DNA of 64,000 nt from UBA3478 sp965662045. Its GTDB lineage: Bacteria; Bacteroidota; Bacteroidia; Flavobacteriales; Flavobacteriaceae. Made by a program: the position numbers and the translations under genes. The notes beneath the pieces were generated by a model, which worked only from the letters and a program-made list of their open reading frames with translations, made no database searches and was not told the DNA's origin. Below are positions 1-9,562 of the stretch, in pieces (the stretch's first letter is position 1; each line of letters begins with the position of its first letter). Location: assembly GCA_965662045.1 (NCBI GenBank), contig CBFIGE010000006.1, forward strand, positions 74,457 through 138,456, in the 5' to 3' direction.

Positions 1-398
1 TTTTCAACAAGCTCGTCGATAAATAAAACAGCTGCTCTTTTCAAATATGCTCTTGTAAACACCGCATTACCCCAACTCAAAACCACCTTATTTTTGAAGT
101 TTTTTTTGACTAACTTTTGTTGAACAAACGCTATGTTCTCAACAAAGAGTTTTGTGTTCACTTTTTTGTGTAAGGATTTTGGACATATTGCTCTTTGTGG
201 ATATAAATTTAGGATAGACCAAGCGCCTGTTCCCCACAAATGACTCAATTTGTGACAACTTCGAGATGTAGGATCAAACGAATTCGTATCTGCTGTACTC
301 GGGTTCAGACCTATAAAGAAAATAACTTCTTCAGCCTCTAAATCATTAGATAATTCGAAGCGAAATTTAGTATGAGAACTAGGATAAGCTTGAATCAA
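1..398 (-). CDS. DUF1643 domain protein (3' end outside window)
   Basis: The minus strand is open from the window edge to 398 and reads IGLNPSTADTNSFDPTSRSC followed by HLWGTGAWSILNLYPQRA and later VVLSWGN. This is the DUF1643 signature: LNPSTAD, then a DPT-x-R-x-C stretch, then a WG..N core. There is no ATG in frame after the upstream TAG, so I place the start at a TTG at 398. It overlaps the stop of the preceding gene as TTGA and puts the LNPSTAD motif about 30 residues in, as is usual for the family. DUF1643 has no established biochemical function. The C-terminal end lies beyond base 1. Family identity is fairly sure; the TTG start is inferred. Confidence 0.75.
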   Translation of the reverse strand, partial: MIQAYPSSHTKFRFELSNDLEAEEVIFFIGLNPSTADTNSFDPTSRSCHKLSHLWGTGAWSILNLYPQRAICPKSLHKKVNTKLFVENIAFVQQKLVKKNFKNKVVLSWGNAVFTRAYLKRAAVLFIDELVE

Positions 399-940
399 AA
401 TTGTTTTCCAATACTCACGTGAAGTCTAGGGTAGGCAGAATTACCTGAACCCGCACGCCCTGAAAGGTAGCGTCCAACGCCTATAGCCGTTTCAAAAGTG
501 ACATTGTTCTTGTTTACCCATTTCTTTCCTACCATAGCTCCTAAAGCTAATCTGTTGAATTTATAGTCTTCATAGCTGGACGAATAGCTATAATCGTCAT
601 AGTAGTAATAATCATAAGTCTCACCTGAGACAAAAGAAGAGAAGAGTTCAAGAAATAAGCTCTTACCGTAGAGGTATTCTGTTTCTTTAAAATAAAATCG
701 AACGTATGGTGCGATTTCAAATTGCTCGTTTCTAGCACTCTCTTCATTCAAGTTGATAAAGGTATAAACTCCGTAACTGGATTGCGAATTCCAATATTTT
801 TCATAACTCAGTCCTAAGGCTGGGCCCGAAATTAATTCAAACACATTTAACCTGTACTCTTTATCTGTGAGCTCTTGTGCATTTGAAGTCATTAGACCAA
901 AAATAAGTAGCAGTAGGATTAAATAATTCTTCATACTCAT
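395..940 (-). CDS. Predicted small outer-membrane beta-barrel protein
   Basis: A 181-residue protein. A hydrophobic signal peptide (residues about 3-21, ending SNA-QE) is followed by alternating hydrophobic/polar strands and a C-terminal aromatic residue (IGKQF), typical of a small 8-stranded outer-membrane barrel. It resembles DUF3575-like or general porin-family barrels of Bacteroidetes, but I cannot assign the family firmly. Residues about 107-127 form an unusual Tyr/Asp/Ser-rich stretch, probably an extracellular loop. The start could be 940 or the second Met at 934. It overlaps the DUF1643 gene by 4 bases, suggesting translational coupling, and is divergent from the kinase gene at 1093. 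Confidence 0.7.
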   Translation of the reverse strand: MSMKNYLILLLLIFGLMTSNAQELTDKEYRLNVFELISGPALGLSYEKYWNSQSSYGVYTFINLNEESARNEQFEIAPYVRFYFKETEYLYGKSLFLELFSSFVSGETYDYYYYDDYSYSSSYEDYKFNRLALGAMVGKKWVNKNNVTFETAIGVGRYLSGRAGSGNSAYPRLHVSIGKQF

Positions 941-1092
941 TGTTTTGTGGGCAAGATAATCAAAAGTTTATTCGACTAACGGCAGCTTTAAGTTTTTGTA
1001 AATTGCGTAATATTACAGACCGACTAATACCTAAACAAGTACTTTATCTCTATTTTACGAATCATTTACTTGCCTGCAGAACTCCAACTTTG

Positions 1093-2406
1093 ATGAGTGA
1101 AACGTCTTCTATTGTAGCCCTTCAAAAGGAATTAAATAACGAAATCCTCAAGAGAAAGCGAATTGAATTCGAGCTCTCTATAATGAAAAAAAATGAGGGT
1201 AATCAGAGTGATAACAATATTTACAATGATATTGCGAGTAAAATTCTAGGAGTAACTAAGTACGAAGAAATTGCTTGGAATGTTCTCAACAGTATAGCCA
1301 ATTATTTAAAATGCGATGACTGTATTTTTTATTTAGTTGATACCGAACAAGGGGTGCTTACTCAAATTGCCGCTTTTGGAGAGAAGATGTACGATGGTGA
1401 GATTGTGAACCTATTGACCATTCCCATAGGAGGCGGTATTGTAGGTACTGTAGCTAAAACAGGTGAACCAGAACTCATTCACGACACTTCTAAAGATGAG
1501 CGATACATCTTAGACATTAAGCACAATAACTCAGAAATAACTGTACCTATAATTGTAGAGGACAGAATTATTGGAATAATTGATTCAGAAGCTCCTCCAA
1601 AAAATTATTTTAATCTGGAACAGCTTGAAACGCTAAACAATATCGCTCAACTTATAGCCGCTCAGCTTGATAACGCTATTTATTTGAAAAAGTTGACTTC
1701 AGCAGAGCAACAAACGCATGAGCTTTACGAAAAATTGGTGCAGCGAAATAAAGAACTTGAACAATATGCTCATGTGGTCTCACACGATTTAAAGTCTCCT
1801 CTTCGTTCTATGTCAGCTTTGTTTCACTGGATAAAAGAAGACACCAAAGGTTTTGTTAATGAGGAGACAGCCAATCACATTGCACTTATTGAAAACAGTA
1901 TTGAGTATATGGAAAATATGATCTCTAATATTTTAAATTACTCTAGTATTGACATCAATTTTAACTCCTTCGATAAATTTACCCTTCAGTCAACAGTAGA
2001 CAAGGTGATTTTAAACAATAGAACTCCTGAACATATAACATTAGAATTGGCTATAAAATCTGATTTGGAGTTGGTTGGAAACAAGACACATTTTGAGCAA
2101 TTAATTCAAAACTTATTGTCAAATGCCTTTAAATATGCAGATCCTAAAAAAGGAATAGTAAAAATAAAAGGCTATGCCAAAGTGGATAAAGTACTGATAA
2201 GCGTAGAAGACAATGGTGATGGAATTGATGAAAAATATCAAAAAAAGATTTTTAAAATATTTCAAACTCTAAGACAAGAGCACGACTCAACTGGAGTAGG
2301 CTTAGCAATTTGCAAAAAAATAGTTGACTTGTATCAAGGGAAAATTTGGATTGATAATAAGTGTCAAAAAGGGGCGAGATTCGTTGTTGAATTTCCAAAA
2401 CCTTAA
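1093..2406 (+). CDS. GAF-domain sensor histidine kinase
   Basis: A cytosolic-looking sensor kinase of 437 residues. Order: short coiled coil (about 1-35), GAF domain (about 40-200), second coiled coil, HisKA dimerisation domain with H-box SHDLKSPLR (phospho-accepting His about 231), and HATPase domain with N-box (QNLLSNAFKYA), G1 (VEDNGDGID) and G2 (TGVGLAICKKIV). No transmembrane segment is visible, so the signal is presumably a small cytoplasmic ligand or redox cue sensed by GAF. The reading frame is open back to 940, but the longer N-terminus is not kinase-like and would abut the divergent gene, so I choose the Met at 1093. No response regulator lies next to it, so its partner is elsewhere. 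Confidence 0.88.
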   Translation: MSETSSIVALQKELNNEILKRKRIEFELSIMKKNEGNQSDNNIYNDIASKILGVTKYEEIAWNVLNSIANYLKCDDCIFYLVDTEQGVLTQIAAFGEKMYDGEIVNLLTIPIGGGIVGTVAKTGEPELIHDTSKDERYILDIKHNNSEITVPIIVEDRIIGIIDSEAPPKNYFNLEQLETLNNIAQLIAAQLDNAIYLKKLTSAEQQTHELYEKLVQRNKELEQYAHVVSHDLKSPLRSMSALFHWIKEDTKGFVNEETANHIALIENSIEYMENMISNILNYSSIDINFNSFDKFTLQSTVDKVILNNRTPEHITLELAIKSDLELVGNKTHFEQLIQNLLSNAFKYADPKKGIVKIKGYAKVDKVLISVEDNGDGIDEKYQKKIFKIFQTLRQEHDSTGVGLAICKKIVDLYQGKIWIDNKCQKGARFVVEFPKP

Positions 2407-2534
2407 AATCAACCACTTAGATGAGGTCAAATACATTAGTAATAGGAGGCTTTTGATGGGGATTTATTATCTTCAAGTGTTTAATAGAAAATGTCTGTCT
2501 GTACCCAGCACAGTTTATAAGTCGTCAGAATAAA

Positions 2535-4364
2535 ATGAAAACTCCATTTAGAGCAAAAGGTTATACAGAAGAGATTCTCGATGTTGAAAAGGCATATGCA
2601 GAGGACCAAAAGAAACTTCCCTCCGATGCTACAAGAATAGGAAGAGACCGAATCAACAATCTTCAAAATTTTAGTTTAGCACCTTTTACAGGAGAATTTA
2701 ATGTCGCTACTAAAAATCATTTACTCAATAGAGCACTTGTAGGAATTTCTCATCAGCACTTTAATGAGGTGAAGAATAAAAGTCTTTCTGAAATTATTGA
2801 CTTATTGTTTTCTCCTGAATCTTGGTCACAGCCAGTCAACAACTATTTTCACGAAATAAGTCAATCAGATTACAACAATTACTTTGAAAGTGAAGACGTC
2901 GCTCCAGGCGAACCTTTCATCGAAAGAGGATATAGCACTTCCAATGGTGAACAATTTGGTGGTGAACGCAACAATGCGATCGAATCTTGGTTTTATGGCC
3001 ATCTTTTTTCACAAAAGACAAGTATACATTGGAAACTTTGGTTCTTTCTTCATCAACTAGTTCCAACATTACCTGGAGATCCCTTAGGTCACAAAGGAAC
3101 CTATTCGTATACCAAGCTCATTTTTGAATCCTGTTTTGGCAGCTACAAGCAGTTTATCCACGACATGACACTTGAACCAGCTATGCTCTTCTACTTGAAT
3201 TTACAATATAGCGATAAATACACCCCTGATGAAAATTATGCAAGGGAGGTTCAAGAACTTTTTACAGTTGGAAAAAGACCTTTTGCCCAATACACCGAAG
3301 AAGATGTGAGATCTATGGCGCGATTGCTAGTGGGCTGGTATTGTGATTACAATGCCATGGTGTTTGAACCAGGTGCAGATCCTGTGGTTTATTTTAACTC
3401 TGGAAATCATGACTTAGGCGACAAACAGTTTTCTGAGTTTTACAACAATACGCTCATTCAGGGTAGAAATGGACAGTTTGGAAAAGAAGAATTAGGCGAG
3501 GCTATTGATATGCTTTTTAATACGGAGGAAGCGTCGATATATCTCTGTCGCCGGTTGTATCAATATTTTGTGTATCCTCAAACTAATGAGGCTATTGAAG
3601 CACAAATCATTAGACCATTGGCCCAAATCATGAGAGATAATAATTATTCCATTATTGAGCCACTTAAAGTTCTGCTCAGTAGTGAACACTTTTTTGATAA
3701 CGTATTTAGGGCTTCTATGATTAAGCCTCCTTTAGATTATGTTATGGGAATGCAAAAAGAACTCAACCTTTTTTATGGAGATATGGTGTATTGGGACGGT
3801 TCTACAGAAACTCATTTCTCTGAAAATCCATCTCACCCTTCATTTATAAAGTTGCAAACACAACTTTCTCGGTCTTTCTATCACTTTGAATATCTAGGTT
3901 GGGTTACGGGTAACCAAGGGATGCGAATTAATGATCCGCCCAGTGTTTCAGGTTGGCCTGCGTTTTATCAAACTCCAGTCTATGACCGATTTTGGATCAA
4001 TACCTCATCACTCATAAGTCGAAAACAATACACTGAAAGTAGATCGCAATGGGGGCATTATTTGACTGATGGTGTGAATATCAGAACTAATTTAAATTAC
4101 TATCTAAATACCTTTGAAAATCCAACGGACATCAATGCTCTGGTTGATGAATTTCTAGGGCGAAACTTCACTACAGATATTGAAATGAGCACAAGGCAGC
4201 GTATAATCGATTATACTCTGGAAGGTGCAAGTCCTGAACACTGGCAAGAATACGTTGGAGCCTTTTTACAAGACCCAAGTATTTCAAATGAAAATGCTAT
4301 TAGACAACGAATCAATCGATTGTTGTCTCAGCTTTTTGAACTCTCTGAATATCAACTCTATTAG
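2535..4364 (+). CDS. DUF1800 family protein
   Basis: A 609-residue protein of the DUF1800 family. Recognisable features are HLLNRALVGISHQHF near residue 65, REVQELFTVGKRPFAQYTEEDVR around 237-260 followed by ARLLVGWY, and a late SVSGWPAFYQ segment. The biochemical role of DUF1800 is not established. In many bacteria the gene sits immediately before a DUF1501 gene, exactly as here (7-base gap to 4372), so the two products probably act together, likely in the envelope or outside the cell. No clear signal peptide is seen at the predicted start (MKTPFRAKGY), which is odd for a partner of an exported protein. Confidence 0.85.
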   Translation: MKTPFRAKGYTEEILDVEKAYAEDQKKLPSDATRIGRDRINNLQNFSLAPFTGEFNVATKNHLLNRALVGISHQHFNEVKNKSLSEIIDLLFSPESWSQPVNNYFHEISQSDYNNYFESEDVAPGEPFIERGYSTSNGEQFGGERNNAIESWFYGHLFSQKTSIHWKLWFFLHQLVPTLPGDPLGHKGTYSYTKLIFESCFGSYKQFIHDMTLEPAMLFYLNLQYSDKYTPDENYAREVQELFTVGKRPFAQYTEEDVRSMARLLVGWYCDYNAMVFEPGADPVVYFNSGNHDLGDKQFSEFYNNTLIQGRNGQFGKEELGEAIDMLFNTEEASIYLCRRLYQYFVYPQTNEAIEAQIIRPLAQIMRDNNYSIIEPLKVLLSSEHFFDNVFRASMIKPPLDYVMGMQKELNLFYGDMVYWDGSTETHFSENPSHPSFIKLQTQLSRSFYHFEYLGWVTGNQGMRINDPPSVSGWPAFYQTPVYDRFWINTSSLISRKQYTESRSQWGHYLTDGVNIRTNLNYYLNTFENPTDINALVDEFLGRNFTTDIEMSTRQRIIDYTLEGASPEHWQEYVGAFLQDPSISNENAIRQRINRLLSQLFELSEYQLY

Positions 4365-4371
4365 TTTAACT

Positions 4372-6474
4372 ATGGATAGAAGGAGCTTTTTACATCAGTT
4401 AAGTCATGCCGTGGCAATGCCGGCCTTTCTGCCCTCTTTTTTGAGAGATTCTCAACCTTTTGGAGCTCTTGACAGTTGGCTATCAGACACCTCTAATGAG
4501 GGTCGAATTTTAATTTTATTGAAAATGAATGGTGGAAACGACGGTCTAAATACCGTTATTCCGCTGGACCAAATGGATGGAATTACTTCGGTTCGTTCTA
4601 ATATTTATTTACCTGAAAACAAGGTGATCGATTTACAGAATCAGGATTTAGGTCTGCACACTGCTATGACAGGATTTAAAGATCTCTTTGATGAGCGGAG
4701 ATTGAAAATCGTTCAAAATGTAGGTTATCCTAGTCCTGACTTTTCTCATTTTAGATCAATGGATATTTGGGAATCTGCATCAAATTCTGACGAATACTTT
4801 ACCTCAGGTTGGATGGGAAGGTATTTGGAGGAGCGCCACCCTCAATATCCTGAACAATACCCCAACGACCAATATCCACACCCACTCTCTATAGAGCTCA
4901 GTGGAAGTAACTCTTTATTATTTACAGGAGATAATTCTTTTACGAGTTATATTGCCCAAAATCCTGACGATTTTCAACGACTTTTAGAAGATTTTCAAGA
5001 CAATTATCCCGAGACCCATACAGGTGATAAATTGAACTATATCGATTTAATTACCCGACAAACCAATGATTATGGTGATGTAGTTAAGGTTGCACATAGC
5101 GGAGGGTTTACTAAATACGGTTACAATAATAATTATTTGGGAAGACAATTTGACATTATCACCAAGCTGATTGATGGCGGACTCAACACCCGAGTATATC
5201 TCGTAAGCTTTGGAGGCTTCGATACTCATGACAATCAGGTTGATGTCAATGACACCACCCAAGGGCAGCATTCTTATTTGCTCGGTGAAATTGACAAGGC
5301 GGTTCACACATTCATGCGTAATATGGACTACAGTAACCGTAGCGATGATGTGCTTTTAATGACCTATTCTGAATTTGGAAGAACCATTATTGCCAACGGT
5401 GCCAATGGAACCGACCACGGAACCGCAGCCCCTCTCTTTGTTGTCGGTAATAAGGTAAATTCAAATATTTTGGGTAGTAATCCACAAATCGATCCAAATT
5501 TTACCTATCAAGATAATCTCCCTGCAGAATTTGATTTTAGACAAATCTATAAATCGGTGATAAATCAATGGCTTCACGAAGACGATGGTACTGCACAATC
5601 CGTTTTAAAAAGAGATTTTGATGAGGTGCCTATCATCAAAACTGAACTTCCTGACAGTGACCAAGACGGGGTTCCTGATGAATTTGATCTTTGCCCAGAT
5701 ACTCCAACCGGAGCGGTCGTAAATATCGATGGCTGTGAAATATTTGGCCTTGCCGTTGACAATTATATCATTGAAACGGTGAGTAATAGTTGTACCGGGA
5801 AACAAAATGGTCAAATCAATATCGCTGTGGTTCGAAAAGATCTTAATTACAATCTAAACATTGCAGAAACAGCACAAAAGTATAGCTTAAATGCGGATAA
5901 TGATCATCAACTCGCCATTAGTCAATTAGGTGTTGGAACTTACACGCTATCCTTCACGGTAGAAGGAGAAGACGACTACAGTCAAAAGTTTGAGTTGAAT
6001 ATCGATGAACCCCCGGTATTTACAACCCGTTCTTCGGTTTCAATGAGCGATCAATTATTCACGGCTAACCTCTCAGGGTCAAGCCTCTATTTTGTAGAAG
6101 TTAACGGAAATCAGTTTACGACGAATGAACAAAAAATAGAACTTCCTTTAGAAACAGGAATGAATAACATACGTATTCACACTCCGCAAGACTGTCAAGG
6201 CATCTATGAAGAAAGTGTATTTGTCTCTGCAGAAGTTCGATACTATCCAAACCCCGTAGGTCAAGAATTGTTTCTACACATCCCTGGAGAAGACAGTCAG
6301 GTATCCTATAAAATTTTCAACTCGACAGGAATAGGTTTTGTGGAAGAAGGGTTTTTAGAAATTCCTTACAATAGGACTTGTAAACTCCTAATGTCTAATA
6401 AAAGTCGTGGTTTGTATTACATACAACTCAAAAGCCAAGAGGTCAATAAAACAATTAAAGTTGTGAAGTCATGA
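4372..6474 (+). CDS. DUF1501 exported protein with TSP3 motif and T9SS type A sorting domain
   Basis: A 700-residue protein starting MDRRSFLHQL, a Tat-like motif typical of DUF1501. The DUF1501 region (alkaline phosphatase-like fold; about 35-420) shows LLKMNGGNDGLNTVIPL near the start, SFGGFDTHDNQ and SEFGRTIIANGANGTDHG, a motif that supplies metal-site residues in the superfamily. A thrombospondin type 3-like calcium motif follows (DSDQDGVPDEFDLCPDTP, about 425-442). The end is a T9SS type A sorting domain (YYPNPVGQEL ... GLYYIQL ... IKVVKS). The frame is open upstream to 4225, but that part overlaps the DUF1800 gene and lacks export features. It overlaps the next gene as ATGA. The enzymatic activity, if any, is unknown. 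Confidence 0.88.
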   Translation: MDRRSFLHQLSHAVAMPAFLPSFLRDSQPFGALDSWLSDTSNEGRILILLKMNGGNDGLNTVIPLDQMDGITSVRSNIYLPENKVIDLQNQDLGLHTAMTGFKDLFDERRLKIVQNVGYPSPDFSHFRSMDIWESASNSDEYFTSGWMGRYLEERHPQYPEQYPNDQYPHPLSIELSGSNSLLFTGDNSFTSYIAQNPDDFQRLLEDFQDNYPETHTGDKLNYIDLITRQTNDYGDVVKVAHSGGFTKYGYNNNYLGRQFDIITKLIDGGLNTRVYLVSFGGFDTHDNQVDVNDTTQGQHSYLLGEIDKAVHTFMRNMDYSNRSDDVLLMTYSEFGRTIIANGANGTDHGTAAPLFVVGNKVNSNILGSNPQIDPNFTYQDNLPAEFDFRQIYKSVINQWLHEDDGTAQSVLKRDFDEVPIIKTELPDSDQDGVPDEFDLCPDTPTGAVVNIDGCEIFGLAVDNYIIETVSNSCTGKQNGQINIAVVRKDLNYNLNIAETAQKYSLNADNDHQLAISQLGVGTYTLSFTVEGEDDYSQKFELNIDEPPVFTTRSSVSMSDQLFTANLSGSSLYFVEVNGNQFTTNEQKIELPLETGMNNIRIHTPQDCQGIYEESVFVSAEVRYYPNPVGQELFLHIPGEDSQVSYKIFNSTGIGFVEEGFLEIPYNRTCKLLMSNKSRGLYYIQLKSQEVNKTIKVVKS

Positions 6475-7388
6475 AAGCATCATTAAGGTTTTTTACTGTT
6501 TTGTTTTTGTTTGGCCTAATTCTAAGCTGTAGCTCAGAAGGTGGAGGTGGTTCTTCTGATACAGAGACTTTCAAGCTCGTAGTTAATGCTTCAACTGGAG
6601 GTACTGTTTCGACCTCTGGAGGAACCTACGAAAAAGGAACCCAGGTTGAAGTAACTGCTGCTCCAAACTCTAACTATGGATTTGTGAGTTGGGATGGATT
6701 CTCCTCTCAAAGCGAAACGATTAACATTGTAATGTTTAGAGATTACGAAATCACTGCAAACTTTGGAGCCTTGCCTCAAGAAGTGAGCCTTGTTTTTCCT
6801 GAAAATCAAACCTCTTGTCAAGAGGGAGAAGCCATTGATGAACTCAACAGTAGGCTACGATTTGAATGGGATTCCAATGGCTCTGTGGGTAATTACAATT
6901 TAATTATTATCAATGATGAACAGCAGGAGACTAAAAGTATATATGGAATAAATGCCACACAAACCGAGGTCGATTTAGTCCATGATATTCTTTATTCATG
7001 GTATGTCGAAACCGTTTCTCCGGCAGATGGATTAGTAAAAGCCTCAGAGACGTTTTCTTTTTATCTAGAGGGCGATGGGCGCGAAAACCATGTTCCGTTT
7101 CCAGCGGTTGCTATTGAGCCTTTAAACGGCGCTGCAGTAGACGTAATTAACGGTCAAGTTCAATTGGAATGGCAGTCCACTGACTTAGATGATGACGACT
7201 TATTGTACACCCTTTACTTTGGGTCAACCAAGGATGATCTCAATGTAGTGAGTGGTTATGGCAGTGTGCCTGAAAATCGAGCTGGTGTTAATGTCGAACC
7301 CAATTCAATTTATTATTGGCAAGTGCGCACATTTGACGGTAACAGTTCTTCTTTTTCTCCTATTTACGGATTTCGCACCCTGAACTAA
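6471..7388 (+). CDS. Lipoprotein with InlB B-repeat-like and Fn3-like domains
   Basis: A 305-residue predicted lipoprotein. The signal peptide ends in the lipobox LILSC, with the acylated Cys about residue 20, followed by SSEGGGGSS. Residues about 32-98 match a divergent InlB B-repeat/Flg_new type domain (NASTGGTVSTSGGTYEKGTQV, then YGFVSWDGF). Two immunoglobulin or Fn3-like modules follow, with YSWYVETVSP and YYWQVRTFDG strands. It overlaps the DUF1501 gene by ATGA, so the three genes from 2535 form one operon. It is probably a surface-anchored binding protein serving the DUF1800/DUF1501 pair. It ends 2 bases before the convergent acylase gene. Confidence 0.82.
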   Translation: MKASLRFFTVLFLFGLILSCSSEGGGGSSDTETFKLVVNASTGGTVSTSGGTYEKGTQVEVTAAPNSNYGFVSWDGFSSQSETINIVMFRDYEITANFGALPQEVSLVFPENQTSCQEGEAIDELNSRLRFEWDSNGSVGNYNLIIINDEQQETKSIYGINATQTEVDLVHDILYSWYVETVSPADGLVKASETFSFYLEGDGRENHVPFPAVAIEPLNGAAVDVINGQVQLEWQSTDLDDDDLLYTLYFGSTKDDLNVVSGYGSVPENRAGVNVEPNSIYYWQVRTFDGNSSSFSPIYGFRTLN

Positions 7389-7390
7389 GC

Positions 7391-9460
7391 CTAGTCTGGA
7401 CTGTATATTTTTTTTGCATTGCGATAAACCTCTGCCTTATCTAAGGTCATTTTCTTGGTTTTAAAATCGCGATACAACTCCATTTGATCGTTGTAGTGCG
7501 GAGAATTAGAATGATCGCTTGAACCGTAGGAAATTACAGATTCAATTTCTACACCATCCGAAGTAAACTTCACCAATTCTATATAGGATTCTCCGCTGAC
7601 AACCTTTCTACGGCCGTCTTCGAGCTTTACAGAGCCCATTGCGGTAATGACATCTGGCATACCCCATATAGGAATATCTTTTTCACCTCTAATTAGACGA
7701 TGCATCTCTCCTAACTGAATGCGCTCCGTACCGAAATAAGTTTGAAGATCTTCTTTAACGTTTTTCAATGCTGTAATAAGTTGATCTTCGGTTACTTTTT
7801 TGTCCTCTGGTAAGTTTGAATAGATTTTCTGCAATTCAAAATATAAAGAAGCAAAGGCTCCTGCTCCATAACTATCGATATCTGCCTTTCTATCCCAGTT
7901 TTGAATTTCATTGATCAATACAGATAACTCAGGATAATTACCTGCTGAAATGGAGTCTATTGCATTAATGTCAACATAATTAAATTGAAATGGCTTCGGA
8001 AACTGCCTGTCGTATTTTATTTTTTTAAATTCCTGATTTCCAATAGTCGAGTATCCATTGATTAACTCATATAGTCGCGTTGAGCGATTGTTGTGATAGG
8101 TTTCAAAGTTCATGTCTTTACTAAAGCTTTCGGGAGATGGATTGTCACTCTCCGATGACGCGTAAAATGGACTGTGATTTGCATTGTAGATGTATCCGCT
8201 TTTGGGTTGTAAGACCTGCGGTAATTCTTCAATATCGTAGGTCTCTGTCCAAAGGGTTTTTTTCGTATCTCCTGGAACCACTTCTTTCCAATTATAACCA
8301 GGAGTTCTCTTCGGAATGAGTCCGTTAGAAATGTAGAAAATGGTATCATTTTTATCTGCATATCCGATATTAAATCCCGGAATGGATTTCATTTTTAAGG
8401 CCTCGTAAAATTCTGTAAAATTTTGAGCTTTATTCATGTTCCACCACTGCTGAAGTGCCTGAATGTTGTACAAGGACGGAGTGCGCATCGCATAATACCC
8501 ATTGTCATTCTTAAGAGTTGGACCGAACATACTCTTGTAGTACTTTCTTGAAACCTTAATAGGGATGCCTAAAATTCTTATGTACACCTTTGCTTTGTGA
8601 ACTTCGAGAGGGTAAGCCTTACCATCTACCCAGTAGGTATGCTTTTTATTTGGATCCATTTTTAATTTGAAAACATCAAATTTATCTGGATAATTCACAG
8701 TATGAGACCAAGCCAAATGTTCATTGGCTCCAGTTAAAATATTAGGAGATCCAGCGAATAAAGCTCCTAATATATTTGTACCCTCTTCACTTACCAAATG
8801 TGCCTCATACCAAGATGCTGGCCCATCTAATGGCTGATGCGTATTAATGGCTAAATACGTAGCCTCCTCTTTAGTTTTAACACTATTAAAAGCAAAAGTA
8901 TTAGAGCCTCTCATTTCTTCAAGCTCCTCTGGGTCATTTAATTGATTACTCAAAATTCTTGACGCCCAATAGTCTCCTCTGGAAAAGAAGAAAAGTTGTA
9001 ATTGCTGATAACGTAGCATTTTTTTTGGGGTAAGGGGAAAAAGCTTTTGGTCTATGACCTCTTGTGGGTTTTTATTTGCATACCTGTTCAAGCCTTCGGC
9101 ATAAGCTTGAGTTAAGCTTTTGTATGCAGGGCTTATGTCTGATTCGTATTTTTCATTTACGATTTCTTCTGAACCTATAAGTTGGGCGACATAATCAGCT
9201 ACAGCCCCCTTTAAACCTCTTTTTCGACTGAGCAAGGCGTTTCCAGCTAAGTAAGCTTCTTGTATGGTCTTAAAATCATCCTCTGCATGAGCCCAAGCTA
9301 AACCATAAGCGACATCAGCATCAGTCTTTCCGAAAATATGGGGAACACCCCACTGATCACGAACAATTTCAACCTGATATTTTTTTTGTTGTGCATTGGA
9401 ATATGTGAGGGTTCCAAAGACAGCGATATACACTAGTGTAATAAACTTAATATTCTTCAT
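7391..9460 (-). CDS. Penicillin acylase family (Ntn hydrolase) protein
   Basis: A 689-residue secreted or periplasmic enzyme with a signal peptide ending SNAQ (about residue 24). VEIVRDQWGVPHIFGKTDADVA and AWAHAEDDF mark the alpha part. MRGSNTFAF contains the expected autocatalytic cleavage site Gly185-Ser186, Ser186 being the N-terminal nucleophile of the beta chain. Further family motifs are NTHQPLDGPASWYEAHL and the beta-chain stretch AWSHTVNYPDKFDVF. The family hydrolyses amide bonds of acylated amines (beta-lactams, acyl-homoserine lactones, or N-acyl lipids or peptides); the substrate here cannot be told. The gene stands alone, convergent with the operon ending at 7388. Confidence 0.87.
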   Translation of the reverse strand: MKNIKFITLVYIAVFGTLTYSNAQQKKYQVEIVRDQWGVPHIFGKTDADVAYGLAWAHAEDDFKTIQEAYLAGNALLSRKRGLKGAVADYVAQLIGSEEIVNEKYESDISPAYKSLTQAYAEGLNRYANKNPQEVIDQKLFPLTPKKMLRYQQLQLFFFSRGDYWASRILSNQLNDPEELEEMRGSNTFAFNSVKTKEEATYLAINTHQPLDGPASWYEAHLVSEEGTNILGALFAGSPNILTGANEHLAWSHTVNYPDKFDVFKLKMDPNKKHTYWVDGKAYPLEVHKAKVYIRILGIPIKVSRKYYKSMFGPTLKNDNGYYAMRTPSLYNIQALQQWWNMNKAQNFTEFYEALKMKSIPGFNIGYADKNDTIFYISNGLIPKRTPGYNWKEVVPGDTKKTLWTETYDIEELPQVLQPKSGYIYNANHSPFYASSESDNPSPESFSKDMNFETYHNNRSTRLYELINGYSTIGNQEFKKIKYDRQFPKPFQFNYVDINAIDSISAGNYPELSVLINEIQNWDRKADIDSYGAGAFASLYFELQKIYSNLPEDKKVTEDQLITALKNVKEDLQTYFGTERIQLGEMHRLIRGEKDIPIWGMPDVITAMGSVKLEDGRRKVVSGESYIELVKFTSDGVEIESVISYGSSDHSNSPHYNDQMELYRDFKTKKMTLDKAEVYRNAKKIYSPD

Positions 9461-9520
9461 TTTCTGCAGTTTTTAATAAAGTTAGTGCAAAGCTTATGAA
9501 ATGTGGTCTATTCAAAAAAA

Positions 9521-9544
9521 AAGCCTCCCGGTTGGGAGGCTTTT
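9521..9544 (-). terminator. Rho-independent terminator after the subtilase gene
   Basis: A GCCTCCC / GGGAGGC stem with a 4-base GGTT loop, flanked on the minus strand by a run of T (nine A's on the plus strand at 9514-9522). It lies 19-42 bases past the stop of the gene ending at 9563. It is close to bidirectional, as both sides carry A/T runs, but only a minus-strand gene ends here. Confidence 0.85.
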
Positions 9545-9562
9545 CACTAAATATATTATCAA

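Noticed and set aside
940..1092. Extended N-terminus of the GAF histidine kinase starting at 940
   Set aside because: The extra 51 residues show no domain pattern and share the start site of the divergent gene; the Met at 1093 is more natural.
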